A model generated the notes under the pieces. It saw only the letters and a program-made list of their open reading frames with translations. It made no database searches and had not been told where the DNA came from. From CAZOWW01 sp964583765 (lineage in GTDB: Bacteria > Actinomycetota > Actinomycetes > Actinomycetales > Kineosporiaceae), in assembly GCA_964583765.1 (NCBI GenBank), contig CAZOWW010000013.1:1-64000 (forward strand): DNA of 64,000 nucleotides. Reading direction: 5' to 3'. Shown piece by piece: positions 32,794-41,636 of this stretch (within the stretch, counting starts at the first letter, position 1; the number at the start of each line of letters is the position of its first letter). The translations under genes and the position numbers were made by a program.

Positions 32794-34290
32794 TCAGCCG
32801 ATGGTGCAGGCCTTCCCGTTGAGGGCGAAGGCCGTGGGGCTGGTGTTGCTCGTCGTCCAGGTGCCCTGGATCCCGGGGGCCGCCGACGACCCGGCGGCGA
32901 TCGTGGCGTTGGAGGACGTGCTCACGATGGACACCGAGGTGCCGGTCTGGGTGTAGGTGCCGTTCCAGGCGCTCGTGATCTTCTGATCCCCGGGGAAGGT
33001 GAACGTGAGGGTCCAGCCGTTGATCGTCGTGGAGCCGGTGTTCTTGATCGTGATGTTGCTGGAGAAACCGCCGGTCCACGAGCTGGGCACATAGGCCACC
33101 GAGCAGGCGAGCGAACCGGAGGCCGTGGTCGTCGTCGAGGCCTTGGTCGTCGTCGTGGTGGTCGAGGCCTTGGACGTCGTGGTCGTCGTCGAGGCCTTGG
33201 TCGTCGTCGTGGTCGTGGAGGCCTTGGACGTCGTGGTCGTGGTGGTCGTCGTCGAAGGCTTGGTGGTGGTCGTCGTGGTCGAGGTGGTCGTCGTGGTGGT
33301 CGCCGTGCCCCCGCCGGCCAGCGAGTACGCGTTCGCCGCGCTGAAGGCACCCGCAGTACCCGAGCAGCCGTCGAGCTCACCCGGAGGCTTGATCCACAGA
33401 TACCCGTCCACCGTGGAGACGCCGGTACTCAGGGTGGGGTTGGTGCCGAGGCGGCGTGTGGAGGGCAGGTTGTCGTCGCACCAGTCCCCCGAGCCCGGAC
33501 CGGCACCGTTGCGGCTGGTGTCGATGACCTGGTGCAGGTTCGACGGGTTGCCGAGCGCGGAGAGGATCGCCTGGCCGTAGCTGGTCTCGTCGGCGGTGGT
33601 GTAGTAGTTCGAGGCGTTGCTGAAGAAGCCGTCCGCGCTGGTGACGCCGGCCGCCTTCAGGCGCGCGGCCTGGTCGGAGGCCGAGTTCCAGCCCGCGTGA
33701 CCGGCGTCCAGGTAGACCTTGGCGGCCGGGTCCGCCGCCTTGATCGTCGTCACGGCAGCGGCCAGTGCGTTGTCGCGGGCCGTGACGTCCGAAGCGCTCA
33801 GGCAGGTCTGCAGGGCGAGCGAGTCGGGCTCGAGGACCACGATGACGGTCTTGCTGCCCAGACCCTTCGAGAAGTTCGAGACCCAGGTCGCGTAGGAGGT
33901 CAGATCGGGTGCGCCACCGGCCGAGGCACCCCCGCAGTCCCGGTTCGGGATCTCGTACACCGCGATCACCGGGATCTGTCCGGCGGCGTTCGCGGCCGTG
34001 GTGAGGGTGGAGACCTCGCTCTGCACGGTGGAGGGGCTGTAGCTCGACAGCCAGTGGGCGGTCGGCTGGCTGGCGATCTTGCTGGAGATCACCGAGGCAC
34101 GGGAGTCGCTCGGGTTGGCGGCCAGCCAGGTCGCCACCTTCGTGCTGGACTCCTTGTAGAGGTTCCCGGACAGGGTGCCCGCCGAGGACGGCGGGGCGAA
34201 CTGCAGGGTGGCGACGGCGAGCGCGCCGCTCGCGGCAACGGCGATACCGAGCAGTGCCGTGGGCCTCGTGCCGAATCGGTGGGGACGCAT
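32794..34290 (-). CDS. Secreted GH6 endoglucanase with CBM2
   Basis: A protein of 498 residues with a signal peptide (basic start, hydrophobic stretch about 13-30, cleavage after an Ala/Ser-rich end near 36). The GH6 catalytic domain (about 40-325) has YEIPNRDCG, VVLEPDSLAL with the catalytic Asp region, YLDAGHAGW, IDTSRNG, and WIKPPGELDG near its end. A Thr-rich linker (about 330-393, with KAST/KPST breaks) leads to a C-terminal CBM2 cellulose-binding domain (about 395-498, closing with CTIG). It should cut beta-1,4 bonds in cellulose outside the cell. The short catalytic domain points to an endoglucanase. The ATG at 34290 has GGAGG upstream. A second GH6 gene lies just upstream. Confidence 0.95.
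   Translation of the reverse strand: MRPHRFGTRPTALLGIAVAASGALAVATLQFAPPSSAGTLSGNLYKESSTKVATWLAANPSDSRASVISSKIASQPTAHWLSSYSPSTVQSEVSTLTTAANAAGQIPVIAVYEIPNRDCGGASAGGAPDLTSYATWVSNFSKGLGSKTVIVVLEPDSLALQTCLSASDVTARDNALAAAVTTIKAADPAAKVYLDAGHAGWNSASDQAARLKAAGVTSADGFFSNASNYYTTADETSYGQAILSALGNPSNLHQVIDTSRNGAGPGSGDWCDDNLPSTRRLGTNPTLSTGVSTVDGYLWIKPPGELDGCSGTAGAFSAANAYSLAGGGTATTTTTTSTTTTTTKPSTTTTTTTTSKASTTTTTTKASTTTTTSKASTTTTTTKASTTTTASGSLACSVAYVPSSWTGGFSSNITIKNTGSTTINGWTLTFTFPGDQKITSAWNGTYTQTGTSVSIVSTSSNATIAAGSSAAPGIQGTWTTSNTSPTAFALNGKACTIG
33115..33300 (-). repeat. Thr-linker coding repeats in the endoglucanase gene
   Basis: Imperfect repeats of GTCGTCGTGGTCGAGGCCTT-type units encode the poly-Thr linker with regularly spaced Lys-Ala/Pro-Ser breaks. 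Confidence 0.8.
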
Positions 34291-34727
34291 ATGTGGCGGA
34301 CCTCCAGAGATCGCACCCCGTGGGACGTCGGGGCGGTGGACATCTCTTCCCGTGCTTGTACTTCCGTTCCCGTTCCTGCGATTACTCTCCGCAAGAACCG
34401 CTGACTCAAGGTTCGCCGTTGCACGCTGTGGCGACAAGGCGGTGACCGGGTGACGCCGGGTTGAGCCGTTCGGGGCGGACGGTGACCGTGTGCCCTCCGC
34501 GCTCACCCGCTCGCCACCCCCGCAGCTCGATCGCGCGGGTTCCGTCCGGCACACGCACGGATGGCGCCGTCCCTCGAAGGGATGACGCCATCCGTGGTGG
34601 GAGGTGCACGCTCAGCCTCAGGTACCGGCGTTCGGTCTCCCGGGCGCCGGCCTGCGCGCCTCTCCCGGAGTTGCCCGGCGGTCCTGCCGGGGACCGGCTC
34701 CCCGTCGATCCCGCCGCCGAACGCCGG
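34291..34727. other. Intergenic region between the two GH6 genes
   Basis: 437 bp. It has a hairpin at 34556-34596, about 130 bp past the upstream gene's stop, and GAGTAATC on the minus strand at 34387-34380, 90 nt before the next start. No gene was recognised. Confidence 0.5.
34556..34596 (-). terminator. Hairpin after the GH6 exoglucanase gene
   Basis: CACGGATGGCG at 34556-34566 pairs with 34586-34596. The interior (CCGTCCC/AGGGATGA) pairs partly. Confidence 0.6.
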
Positions 34728-36764
34728 TCACCCGATGGTGCAGGTGGTGCCGTTCAGGGCGTACGAGGTGGGAGCCGCACTGCTGGTGGACCAGGTGCCC
34801 TGGAAGCCCGGGTTGACCGAGCCGCCGGCGGCGATCGCCGCGTTCGAGGTCGTGTTCGTGAGGGTGACGGCCTTGCTCGACTGGGTGTAGCCGGCGCTCC
34901 AGGCGCTGGTGATCTTCTGGTCCCCACCGAAGCTGAAGGTCAGCGTCCACCCGTTGACCGCGGCGGTGCCGGTGTTCTTGACCACCAGGTTGGTGCTGAA
35001 GCCGCCGGCCCAGTTGCTCGGCGTGTAGCTGACGGTGCACGCCTTGGTACCGGCCGCGCTCGTGGTGGTCGTGGTCACCGGCTTGGACGTCGTGGTGGTC
35101 GTGGTCGCCGGCTTGGACGTCGTGGTGGTCGTGGTCACCGGCTTGGACGTCGTGGTGGTCGTGGTCACCGGCTTCGACGTCGTGGTGGTCGTCGTCGTGG
35201 TCACCGGCTTCGACGTCGTGGTGGTCGTCGTCGTGGTCACCGGAACCGTCGTGGTCGTGGTCGTCGTCGTGGTGGAGCCACCGGTCAGCGACGGGTAGGC
35301 GTTCTGCACGAGGGTCTCGAACCCGGCCTCGAACCAGTGCCCGGCGCCCGGGGCACCCGCCATGGCCCCGGTGGGCAGGCCTGCGTCATCGGTCGCCGAC
35401 GGTCCGCACATCGAGTCGTAGCTCTTGCCCTCGGCGTCGGCGGAGGCCTGCGTCGAGTCGCTGGTGCCGTCCGACTCGCCCGGGGGCTTGACCCACACGT
35501 AGGCATCGAAGTGGGCCAGAGGCGCGGCCTGGGGACGGGCACCGATGCCGCCGGCCTGGTTGCACCAGTTGCCACGGTGGGCCCTGCGGTCGATGCGGCT
35601 CGCGCTGACGAACGTCTCGAGATCGGTCGAGGTGCTCGCCGCGGACGGCCGGGCGCTACCGCCCCACCCGTTGCGGCTGGTGTCGATGAGCATCCCGATG
35701 GTGCTCGGCATCCCCGCGGCGACCATGGCGTTGTACCAGGCGGTGTCGTAACTCGCCTCGTCGATGTATCCCGTCCACTGGTAGAACGTGGCCGAACGCA
35801 CCGGGTTGCTGCCCACCATGGTCGTGGCGGTCATGTTCGGCTCGGTGACCGGCGTGTAGCCGGAGGTGTCGCTGACGAAGCCGTCAATGCTGTTCAGCCC
35901 GGCGGTCGTTCCATTGAGGGTCGTCGTGTAGAGACTGACGGCCGAGGTGAAGTTGTTCTCCCAGCCGAGCCAGCCCGAATGGGCGATGTCGAGGTACAGG
36001 TAGACGTTCTGGAGGGCGTGCAGCTTGTTGACGGCGTACTGGACGCCCTGTACATAGGCGCCGCTCGTGTTGGCCTCGGCGCACTTGCTCACGGCGAGGT
36101 TGGAGACCAGATTCGGCAGGGAATCCGGCTCGACCACCACCGCGATCCGCAGGTTCGCGTACTTGGAATTGCCCATCGCGGTCGCGATCGCGTCGATGTA
36201 CGAGGTCTTGTAGGTGGCCAGGCCCCCGGTGCTCACGGCGAGCTCGCCGTTGGACGCGCGGGCTGCGCAGTCCCGGTTGGGCAGGTCGTAGACCACGAAG
36301 GTGGCGACGACCTGCTTGCCCGAGGCGGTCTGCTGGGCGAGTGCGGCGTCGAGGTGACCGGTCAGGGTGCGGGTGACCCCGGTACCCCCGGTGACGGCCG
36401 CGATGCGGTCCAGCCACACGGCGGTCGGGTTGTTCGCCACCTGCGCCATTGCCGTCCCGAGGGTGCCTCCCTTGGCGGAAGCGGCCGCGGACACCTCGGA
36501 CACGTAGTCGGGGTTGAGGTAACCGGCGGCACCGGCGAACGGGTTGTCCACGTGGGTGGCCGAGGGCGCACCGGTCGTCGGGGTCGTGTCGGCGGTCGCC
36601 GATGTCCCGCAGGCCAACGCCCCGACGCACGCCACACTCACCACGGCGGAGAGCCCGGAGAGCGCCCTGATCCTGCGGCCCGCAGAACCGGCACTACCCC
36701 GCGTGGCACCGGCATTCGGACCCGAGAATCTGGCTCGGCCGTCGGAGAGACGAGGAATCAGCAC
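34728..36764 (-). CDS. Secreted GH6 cellobiohydrolase with CBM2
   Basis: A protein of 678 residues. A long basic start with RRIRAL before the hydrophobic stretch (about 28-48) may be a Sec or Tat signal. The GH6 domain (about 60-490) has YDLPNRDCAA, VVEPDSLPN, LDIAHSGWLGW, IDTSRNGWGG, NWCNQAG and WVKPPGESDG. The larger domain with the extra loop, and the ending GHWFEAGFETLVQNAYP, match bacterial exo-acting cellobiohydrolases. A Thr/Lys/Pro linker (about 496-570) and a CBM2 (about 575-678) follow. The GTG at 36764 has GGAGG 8 nt upstream. Exo- and endo-acting enzymes side by side would act together on cellulose. Confidence 0.95.
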   Translation of the reverse strand: MLIPRLSDGRARFSGPNAGATRGSAGSAGRRIRALSGLSAVVSVACVGALACGTSATADTTPTTGAPSATHVDNPFAGAAGYLNPDYVSEVSAAASAKGGTLGTAMAQVANNPTAVWLDRIAAVTGGTGVTRTLTGHLDAALAQQTASGKQVVATFVVYDLPNRDCAARASNGELAVSTGGLATYKTSYIDAIATAMGNSKYANLRIAVVVEPDSLPNLVSNLAVSKCAEANTSGAYVQGVQYAVNKLHALQNVYLYLDIAHSGWLGWENNFTSAVSLYTTTLNGTTAGLNSIDGFVSDTSGYTPVTEPNMTATTMVGSNPVRSATFYQWTGYIDEASYDTAWYNAMVAAGMPSTIGMLIDTSRNGWGGSARPSAASTSTDLETFVSASRIDRRAHRGNWCNQAGGIGARPQAAPLAHFDAYVWVKPPGESDGTSDSTQASADAEGKSYDSMCGPSATDDAGLPTGAMAGAPGAGHWFEAGFETLVQNAYPSLTGGSTTTTTTTTTVPVTTTTTTTTSKPVTTTTTTTTSKPVTTTTTTSKPVTTTTTTSKPATTTTTTSKPVTTTTTSAAGTKACTVSYTPSNWAGGFSTNLVVKNTGTAAVNGWTLTFSFGGDQKITSAWSAGYTQSSKAVTLTNTTSNAAIAAGGSVNPGFQGTWSTSSAAPTSYALNGTTCTIG
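35055..35275 (-). repeat. Thr-linker coding repeats in the cellobiohydrolase gene
   Basis: About six near-identical units of 30-36 nt containing GTGGTCGTGGTCACCGGCTT encode the TTTTTSKPVT linker. Confidence 0.85.
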
Positions 36765-37041
36765 GTGGACACCTCCAGCAACGTATTTCCCACCCGCTGA
36801 GGGAGTTCTCATCGGGCCCGCCGCCGGCTGATTACTCAGTGCGCTTGCGGCACCACAGAACGTACGTGCTTCACGGGGAGTCACACAATCCTGCATGCGA
36901 GTGACCGGGCCGTGCGCCATCAGGGGGATGCCGTAACCGTGGGTACCGAACAATGGGTCCGGACCGCACGGAGCGCTCGGTTCCCCCGGAACGGGACCGA
37001 TCCCCCGACCCGCGGGGCCCGGACGAGGACGTGCGGTCAGC

Positions 37042-39525
37042 TCAGAGCTTCTCGACAGGTGCATACCGGAGCAGAAGCCGCTTCTCGCCGGCCGCACCGA
37101 AGTCCACCTGGGCGACGGCACGGTCACCCGTGCCGTCCACCCTCACCACGGTGCCTAGGCCGAATGTGTCGTGCGTGACACGATCACCGGGAGCCAATTG
37201 CAGAACGTCACGAGGGGCCGCCGATCGCGACCCGACCGGTGGAGTGAGTCGAGCAACTCCCGGTGACGATGCAATACGCACAGTAGTCGCCTCGGTGCGC
37301 TGCCAGTCGATCAACCCGGACGGGATCTCCTCGAGGAATCTGCTGGCCGGGTTGTACGCGGGTTGTCCCCAGGAATTGCGCACCTGCGCCCGGGAAAGGT
37401 AGAGGAACTTGCGGGCCCGGGTGATCCCGACATAGGCAAGCCGCCGTTCCTCGGCCAGCTCGGCGGTGCTGCCCAAAGACCGCAGGTGCGGGAAGGTCCC
37501 GTCCTCCATCCCCGTGAGGAAGACGACCGGGAACTCCAGACCCTTGGCCGTGTGCAGGGTCATGAGGGTGACCACGCCCTCGTCCACACCGGCCTCACCG
37601 GTCGCCGCCGGCACCTCGTCGGCATCGGCGACCAGGGAGACCCGTTCCAGGAACTCCGCGACCGTGCCCCCCTCGTTGCCCGTCTCGAACTCGCCGGCGA
37701 CCGCGACCAGTTCGGCCAGGTTCTCGATCCGCGACTCGTCCTGCGGGTCGTGGCTCTCCCGCAACTCGTCGAGGTATCCGGTCTGTTCCAGGACCGCGGC
37801 CAGCACGGTGGCCGGTCCCGAACCGCCCTCGATCAGGGTGCGCAGACCCTCCATCAGGCCGGTGAACGCGCGGATGCAGGTCAACGACCGGGTCGCGATC
37901 CCGGGTGCCTGTTCGGCCCGCTCCAGGGCCTCGGCGAAGGGGATCCGCTCCCGGTCTGCGAGGACGGCCACGCAGGCCTCCGCCCGGTCCCCGATCCCCC
38001 GCTTGGGCACGTTGAGGATCCGCCGCAGGTTGACCGTGTCCAGGGGGTTGGCCAGCACCCGCAGGTAGGCCAGGGCGTCCTTGACCTCACGCCGCTCGTA
38101 GAACCGGGTGCCCCCGACCACCTTGTAGGGCAACCCGACCCGGACGAACACCTCTTCGAGCGCGCGCGACTGCGCATTGGTCCGGTAGAAGACCGCCACG
38201 TCCCCGGGACGGGCCTGCCCGCCGTCGGTGAGGCGGTCGATCTCCCGGGCGATGAAGGAGGCCTCGCCGTGCTCGTCGTCGGCCAGGTAGGCCACGATCG
38301 GGGCGCCGTCCCCGGCCTGGGACCAGAGCCGCTTGGGACGGCGGTCCGGGTTGCGCTCGATCACCGCGTTCGCCGCGGACAGGATCGTCTGCGTCGACCG
38401 GTAGTTCTGCTCGAGCAGGATCGTGGTCGCGTGGGGGTAGTCCTGCTCGAACTCCACAATGTTGCGGATCGAGGCGCCCCGGAAGGCGTAGATGGACTGG
38501 TCCGCGTCCCCGACCACGGTCAACTCCGCCGGCGGGAGTTCCTCCCACTCGGGTGGTTCACCGGCCTCGACACCGTCGGGGTCGGCCTGGCCGCCGTCCG
38601 CGGCCGCACCCACCAGCGTGCCGTCCGCGGCACGCCGGGGGCGACGCGTCGTGGCGGTGGCGCCACCGACGAGCTCCCGCACGAGGACGTACTGCGCGTG
38701 GTTGGTGTCCTGGTACTCGTCGACGAGCACGTGCCGGAACCGGCGCCGGTAGTGCTCGGCGACCTCGGGAAAGGCCTGGAGGATGTTGACCGTGATCATG
38801 ATCAGATCGTCGAAGTCCAGCGCGTTCGCCTGGCGCAGGCGCTGCTGGTACGCCGCGTACACCTGCGCGAGCATCCGGTCCGGCGGCGTGCCGTCGCTCA
38901 CCTGGGAGGCGTAGGTCTCCTCGTCGACCAGCTCGTTCTTCAGGTTCGACACGCGGATGGCGAACCCGCGCGGGGGGTGACGCTTGGGATCCAGATCGAG
39001 CTCACGGCAGACCAGGGCCATCAGCCGCTGGGAGTCGGCCGCGTCGTAGATGGAGAAGTTCGACCGCAGCCCCACGTGCGGCGCCTCCCGGCGCAGGATC
39101 CGCACGCACGAGGAGTGGAAGGTGGAGACCCACATCGACGTCGCCCGCGGGCCGACGAGCGCGGCGACCCGCTCGCGCATCTCCCCCGCCGCCTTGTTCG
39201 TGAAGGTGATCGCGAGGATCTGCCCGGGCCGCACCCCCCGGGCGCCCAGCAGGTAGGCGATCCGATGCGTCAGCACGCGCGTCTTGCCGGACCCCGCCCC
39301 CGCCACGATGAGCAGCGGGCCGCTCTCGTGCAGCACGGCGGACCGCTGCTGCGGGTTCAGCCCGTCCAGCAGGGCCTCCGGGTCGGGCGGGGCGAAGGAG
39401 GAGGCCGTCGAGGGAGCCGGCGACTCGCCGTCGCGCAGCAGGGACGGCAGCGGGTGGCGGGCCAGCGCGCCGGTCACCCCGGTGGCGGTACCGGGCAGCG
39501 GGAGATCGTCGAATAGGGTGCTCAT
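37042..39525 (-). CDS. pcrA: ATP-dependent DNA helicase, PcrA/UvrD family
   Basis: A protein of 827 residues with the SF1A helicase motifs in order: LNPQQRSAV (Q motif), AGAGSGKT (Walker A), FHSSC, VDEYQDTN (Walker B), VGDADQSIYAFRGA, LEQNYRS, MTLHTAKGLEFPVVF and YVGITRAR. The C-terminal tail (about 760-827) has the beta-rich domain (GDRVTHDTFGLGTVV) that contacts RNA polymerase in PcrA. An acidic insertion of about 35 residues lies before VVGDADQ. It should unwind DNA in repair and clear conflicts with transcription. The ATG at 39525 is normal. The gene is divergent from the HTH gene at 39667. Confidence 0.96.
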   Translation of the reverse strand: MSTLFDDLPLPGTATGVTGALARHPLPSLLRDGESPAPSTASSFAPPDPEALLDGLNPQQRSAVLHESGPLLIVAGAGSGKTRVLTHRIAYLLGARGVRPGQILAITFTNKAAGEMRERVAALVGPRATSMWVSTFHSSCVRILRREAPHVGLRSNFSIYDAADSQRLMALVCRELDLDPKRHPPRGFAIRVSNLKNELVDEETYASQVSDGTPPDRMLAQVYAAYQQRLRQANALDFDDLIMITVNILQAFPEVAEHYRRRFRHVLVDEYQDTNHAQYVLVRELVGGATATTRRPRRAADGTLVGAAADGGQADPDGVEAGEPPEWEELPPAELTVVGDADQSIYAFRGASIRNIVEFEQDYPHATTILLEQNYRSTQTILSAANAVIERNPDRRPKRLWSQAGDGAPIVAYLADDEHGEASFIAREIDRLTDGGQARPGDVAVFYRTNAQSRALEEVFVRVGLPYKVVGGTRFYERREVKDALAYLRVLANPLDTVNLRRILNVPKRGIGDRAEACVAVLADRERIPFAEALERAEQAPGIATRSLTCIRAFTGLMEGLRTLIEGGSGPATVLAAVLEQTGYLDELRESHDPQDESRIENLAELVAVAGEFETGNEGGTVAEFLERVSLVADADEVPAATGEAGVDEGVVTLMTLHTAKGLEFPVVFLTGMEDGTFPHLRSLGSTAELAEERRLAYVGITRARKFLYLSRAQVRNSWGQPAYNPASRFLEEIPSGLIDWQRTEATTVRIASSPGVARLTPPVGSRSAAPRDVLQLAPGDRVTHDTFGLGTVVRVDGTGDRAVAQVDFGAAGEKRLLLRYAPVEKL

Positions 39526-39631
39526 CGCCCGGTCAGCCTACGACGCCCGGGTGACAGGCCGTCGAGCCCATGAAAGTGCGACGCCACGAGATCACCCGGC
39601 GACGGTGCGTCAGAAAGACAAGCTGAAGACC

Positions 39632-39660
39632 TTGCCTTATGCACTGAAGGCTCCTAGCCT
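39632..39660 (+). promoter_or_regulatory. Promoter TTGCCT-17-TAGCCT giving a leaderless transcript
   Basis: -35 TTGCCT (39632-39637) and -10 TAGCCT (39655-39660) are 17 nt apart. The GTG start codon lies at 39667, 6 nt after the -10, so transcription should begin at or next to the start codon. Confidence 0.6.
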
Positions 39661-39661
39661 T
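39647..39661. promoter_or_regulatory. Palindromic operator over the -10 box
   Basis: AAGGCT-CCT-AGCCTT is a perfect 6-3-6 inverted repeat that covers the -10 of the promoter for the HTH gene, a position suited to repression. Confidence 0.5.
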
Positions 39662-39666
39662 TCCCG

Positions 39667-40257
39667 GTGCCGATCGTCATCACGGTGAACCAACGGGCAA
39701 GCCGTCGCAATTCGGACCGGGTCCCCGAGGCGCTCCGCCTCCTCGGGCAGGTGGCGACCCTACGCCGATTCGAGCGGACCGTGGGCGACGAGGTACAGGG
39801 GGTGCTCGCGGATCCCGCCGTCGCGGTCGCCGTCGTCCTCGATCTGGTGCGGGACGGTGAGTGGCACGTGGGAGTCGGCGTGGGCCCTGTGGAACGCCCG
39901 CTGCCCCGGTCGGCACGCGCGGGGCGAGGCCCGGCTTTCGCCCTGTCGAGGCAGGCCGTGGACGCGGCACGGAAGCGCCCGCAACGGATCGCCGTCCGCG
40001 GAGCCGACCGCGATCTGGCCGCCGACGCGGAGGCCGTGCTCACCCTGCTGTCCGTGATCGTGCGCCGCCGCAGCGCTGCCGCCTGGAAGGCGGTGGACCT
40101 GATGGAGGAGGGCCTGACCATCACCGAGGCCGCCGCCCGACTCGGGATCACCCGGCAGGCGGTCGGGCAGCGGCTCGCCACCGGCCTGTGGCAGCAGGAC
40201 CTTGCGGCCCGTCCGGCGGCGGCCCGGCTCCTGGCGCGTGCCGCCGCCTCCTCCTGA
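39667..40257 (+). CDS. HTH protein, possibly SatD-like
   Basis: A protein of 196 residues. It starts with VITVNQRASRR and DRVPEAL, an N-terminal alpha/beta domain with conserved WHVGVGVGPVERPLP. The C-terminal helix-turn-helix of the sigma region 4 / MarR-like kind (about 140-175) reads MEEGLTITEAAARLGITRQA. The layout resembles SatD-related proteins with a C-terminal HTH, but this is a tentative match. The GTG start at 39667 is fixed by the promoter that ends 6 nt before it. The palindrome at 39647-39661 could be its own binding site. Confidence 0.75.
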   Translation: MPIVITVNQRASRRNSDRVPEALRLLGQVATLRRFERTVGDEVQGVLADPAVAVAVVLDLVRDGEWHVGVGVGPVERPLPRSARAGRGPAFALSRQAVDAARKRPQRIAVRGADRDLAADAEAVLTLLSVIVRRRSAAAWKAVDLMEEGLTITEAAARLGITRQAVGQRLATGLWQQDLAARPAAARLLARAAASS

Positions 40258-40361
40258 GGGCGACGAGCGCCCTACTACCACCGACCCGATGCCACCGGCA
40301 TCCACCGACCTGATCTCACCGGCCTGATCTCACCGGTTCGGTGTCATCGCTCGTCCGCCAC

Positions 40362-40931
40362 TCACCACCGGTTCGCGACGTCGATCACCAGCCGCGACCC
40401 CGACCCGGGACCGGCCAGCGTGAACACCTGGAACGGCAGCTGCGCCCGCACCCCGAGTCCCAGACTCGTGTAGCCCTCGAACGTCCCGGCCCAGACGACC
40501 TGACGGAACGTCGTCCACCCCGTGACGTTGACCAACTCGTTGGGGTTGGCCGGGTTGTACGTGAGCGCCCCGGTGTTGATGTCGTAGGCCGGCGCGTTCA
40601 CGGCGATCTGCAACTTGGCGCCACCCCGCACCGGGATGACCGCGCCGGAACCGTCCGCGATGATCTGACTCACGTAGCGGACGTTGTACCCCTTGACCGG
40701 CCCTCGAAGGTCGATCACCAGACGGTCCGCGCAGGTCTGCTTCCCTGCCCGCACATTCGTCACCGGCGCGGTGGTCATGCCGCTCGCGGTCTTGGGCAAC
40801 GACCCCCAGGTGATGCCGCAGTAGGGCGTGGCAGTTGCCGAACCGGCCACCGCCATCGTGCCTGCCACCGCCGCGGGCACCGCGAGTGCCATCGCACTCA
40901 CCGCCGCGACCAGAATTCTGCGTCCCCGCAT
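40362..40931 (-). CDS. Exported AMIN-like domain protein
   Basis: A protein of 189 residues with a signal peptide (MRGRRILVAAVSAM, hydrophobic to about 30, then Ala-Thr-Ala). The mature part of about 150 residues is beta-rich: CADRLVIDLRGPVKGYNV, VPVRGGAKL-type strands, and an end LVIDVANRW. This matches AMIN-like (AMIN-related) domains of actinobacterial secreted proteins. The function is unknown, possibly cell-wall attachment. The ATG at 40931 has GGAGGGG upstream. An upstream frame start was rejected because it precedes the signal peptide. Confidence 0.82.
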   Translation of the reverse strand: MRGRRILVAAVSAMALAVPAAVAGTMAVAGSATATPYCGITWGSLPKTASGMTTAPVTNVRAGKQTCADRLVIDLRGPVKGYNVRYVSQIIADGSGAVIPVRGGAKLQIAVNAPAYDINTGALTYNPANPNELVNVTGWTTFRQVVWAGTFEGYTSLGLGVRAQLPFQVFTLAGPGSGSRLVIDVANRW

Positions 40932-41052
40932 GTCCGTCCCCTCCGTCCCGGAGCCACCTGCGGCGTCGGGGCCGGCTCCGTGGCCCTCCGACACCGTGCA
41001 CACGTGTCAGGAGGCGATTCGGTTGACGGCCGGACATGACGCGCGTGACGGA

Positions 41053-41406
41053 TCAGCTCCAGAGCACCGCGACCGCCACGTTGACCAGCGCGAGGGCACC
41101 GATGGCGTGCACGACGCCGGGGGGCACGGCGTCGTCCCGTTTGCGGTTCACCCAGCTGAGCACGGTCACCACCAGGGCAATGGCCAGCTTGACGCCGATC
41201 TTCGGGTAGTCGACGTGCGCGTCGTCGTCCCCCGCGCCCGCCTCGAGCAGGCCGACGAGGATGACGCCGGTCACGAGCTGGGTGAGCGCCCCGTGCACCA
41301 TGCCGGGCAGCACCCGGGGCGCGCGGAAGGCGGCCAGCCAGGACCCGAGGATCGCCGACATCCCCACCAGGTGCACGATCAGAACCAGGCCGAACACCGT
41401 GTGCAT
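41053..41406 (-). CDS. Small integral membrane protein (four helices)
   Basis: A protein of 117 residues with four hydrophobic segments at about 4-25, 38-58, 71-88 and 98-116. Histidines lie in the first two (LVIHLVGM, GMVHGALTQ), as in small membrane proteins of the actinobacterial CopD-like or haem-binding kind, but the family is not certain. A charged loop (GAGDDDAHVDYPKIG) joins helices two and three. It is divergent from the third sigma gene. Confidence 0.78.
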   Translation of the reverse strand: MHTVFGLVLIVHLVGMSAILGSWLAAFRAPRVLPGMVHGALTQLVTGVILVGLLEAGAGDDDAHVDYPKIGVKLAIALVVTVLSWVNRKRDDAVPPGVVHAIGALALVNVAVAVLWS

Positions 41407-41636
41407 GCGGAAATGCTACGGGCCGTTGGTCCCGGTCGCCGACGGCGACACCACACGGCGAGGTCCGATTCCCCGCGCTGTCGGACCGGTGGACCGGAGG
41501 CGGCGCTCGCCGACGGGCCCGGGCGACCGGCGCGGGTCCTCTTCCCGGGCGGCGGAGGCGAGGATTCTCGACCACGGCGTCAACCTTTCGAACGCGCCGG
41601 AGCATCTCGTCGGCAGCACTCCCGAAAGGAGCCCCG

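Noticed and set aside
33115..35275. Regularly spaced repeats that look like a CRISPR array
   Set aside because: The units are coding for Thr-rich linkers, have no unique spacers of constant length, and there are no cas genes.
32602..36800. Very long open frames on the plus strand opposite both cellulase genes
   Set aside because: They are antisense shadows of the Thr-rich, GC-biased cellulase genes. They show poly-Val runs from the linker and no domain features.
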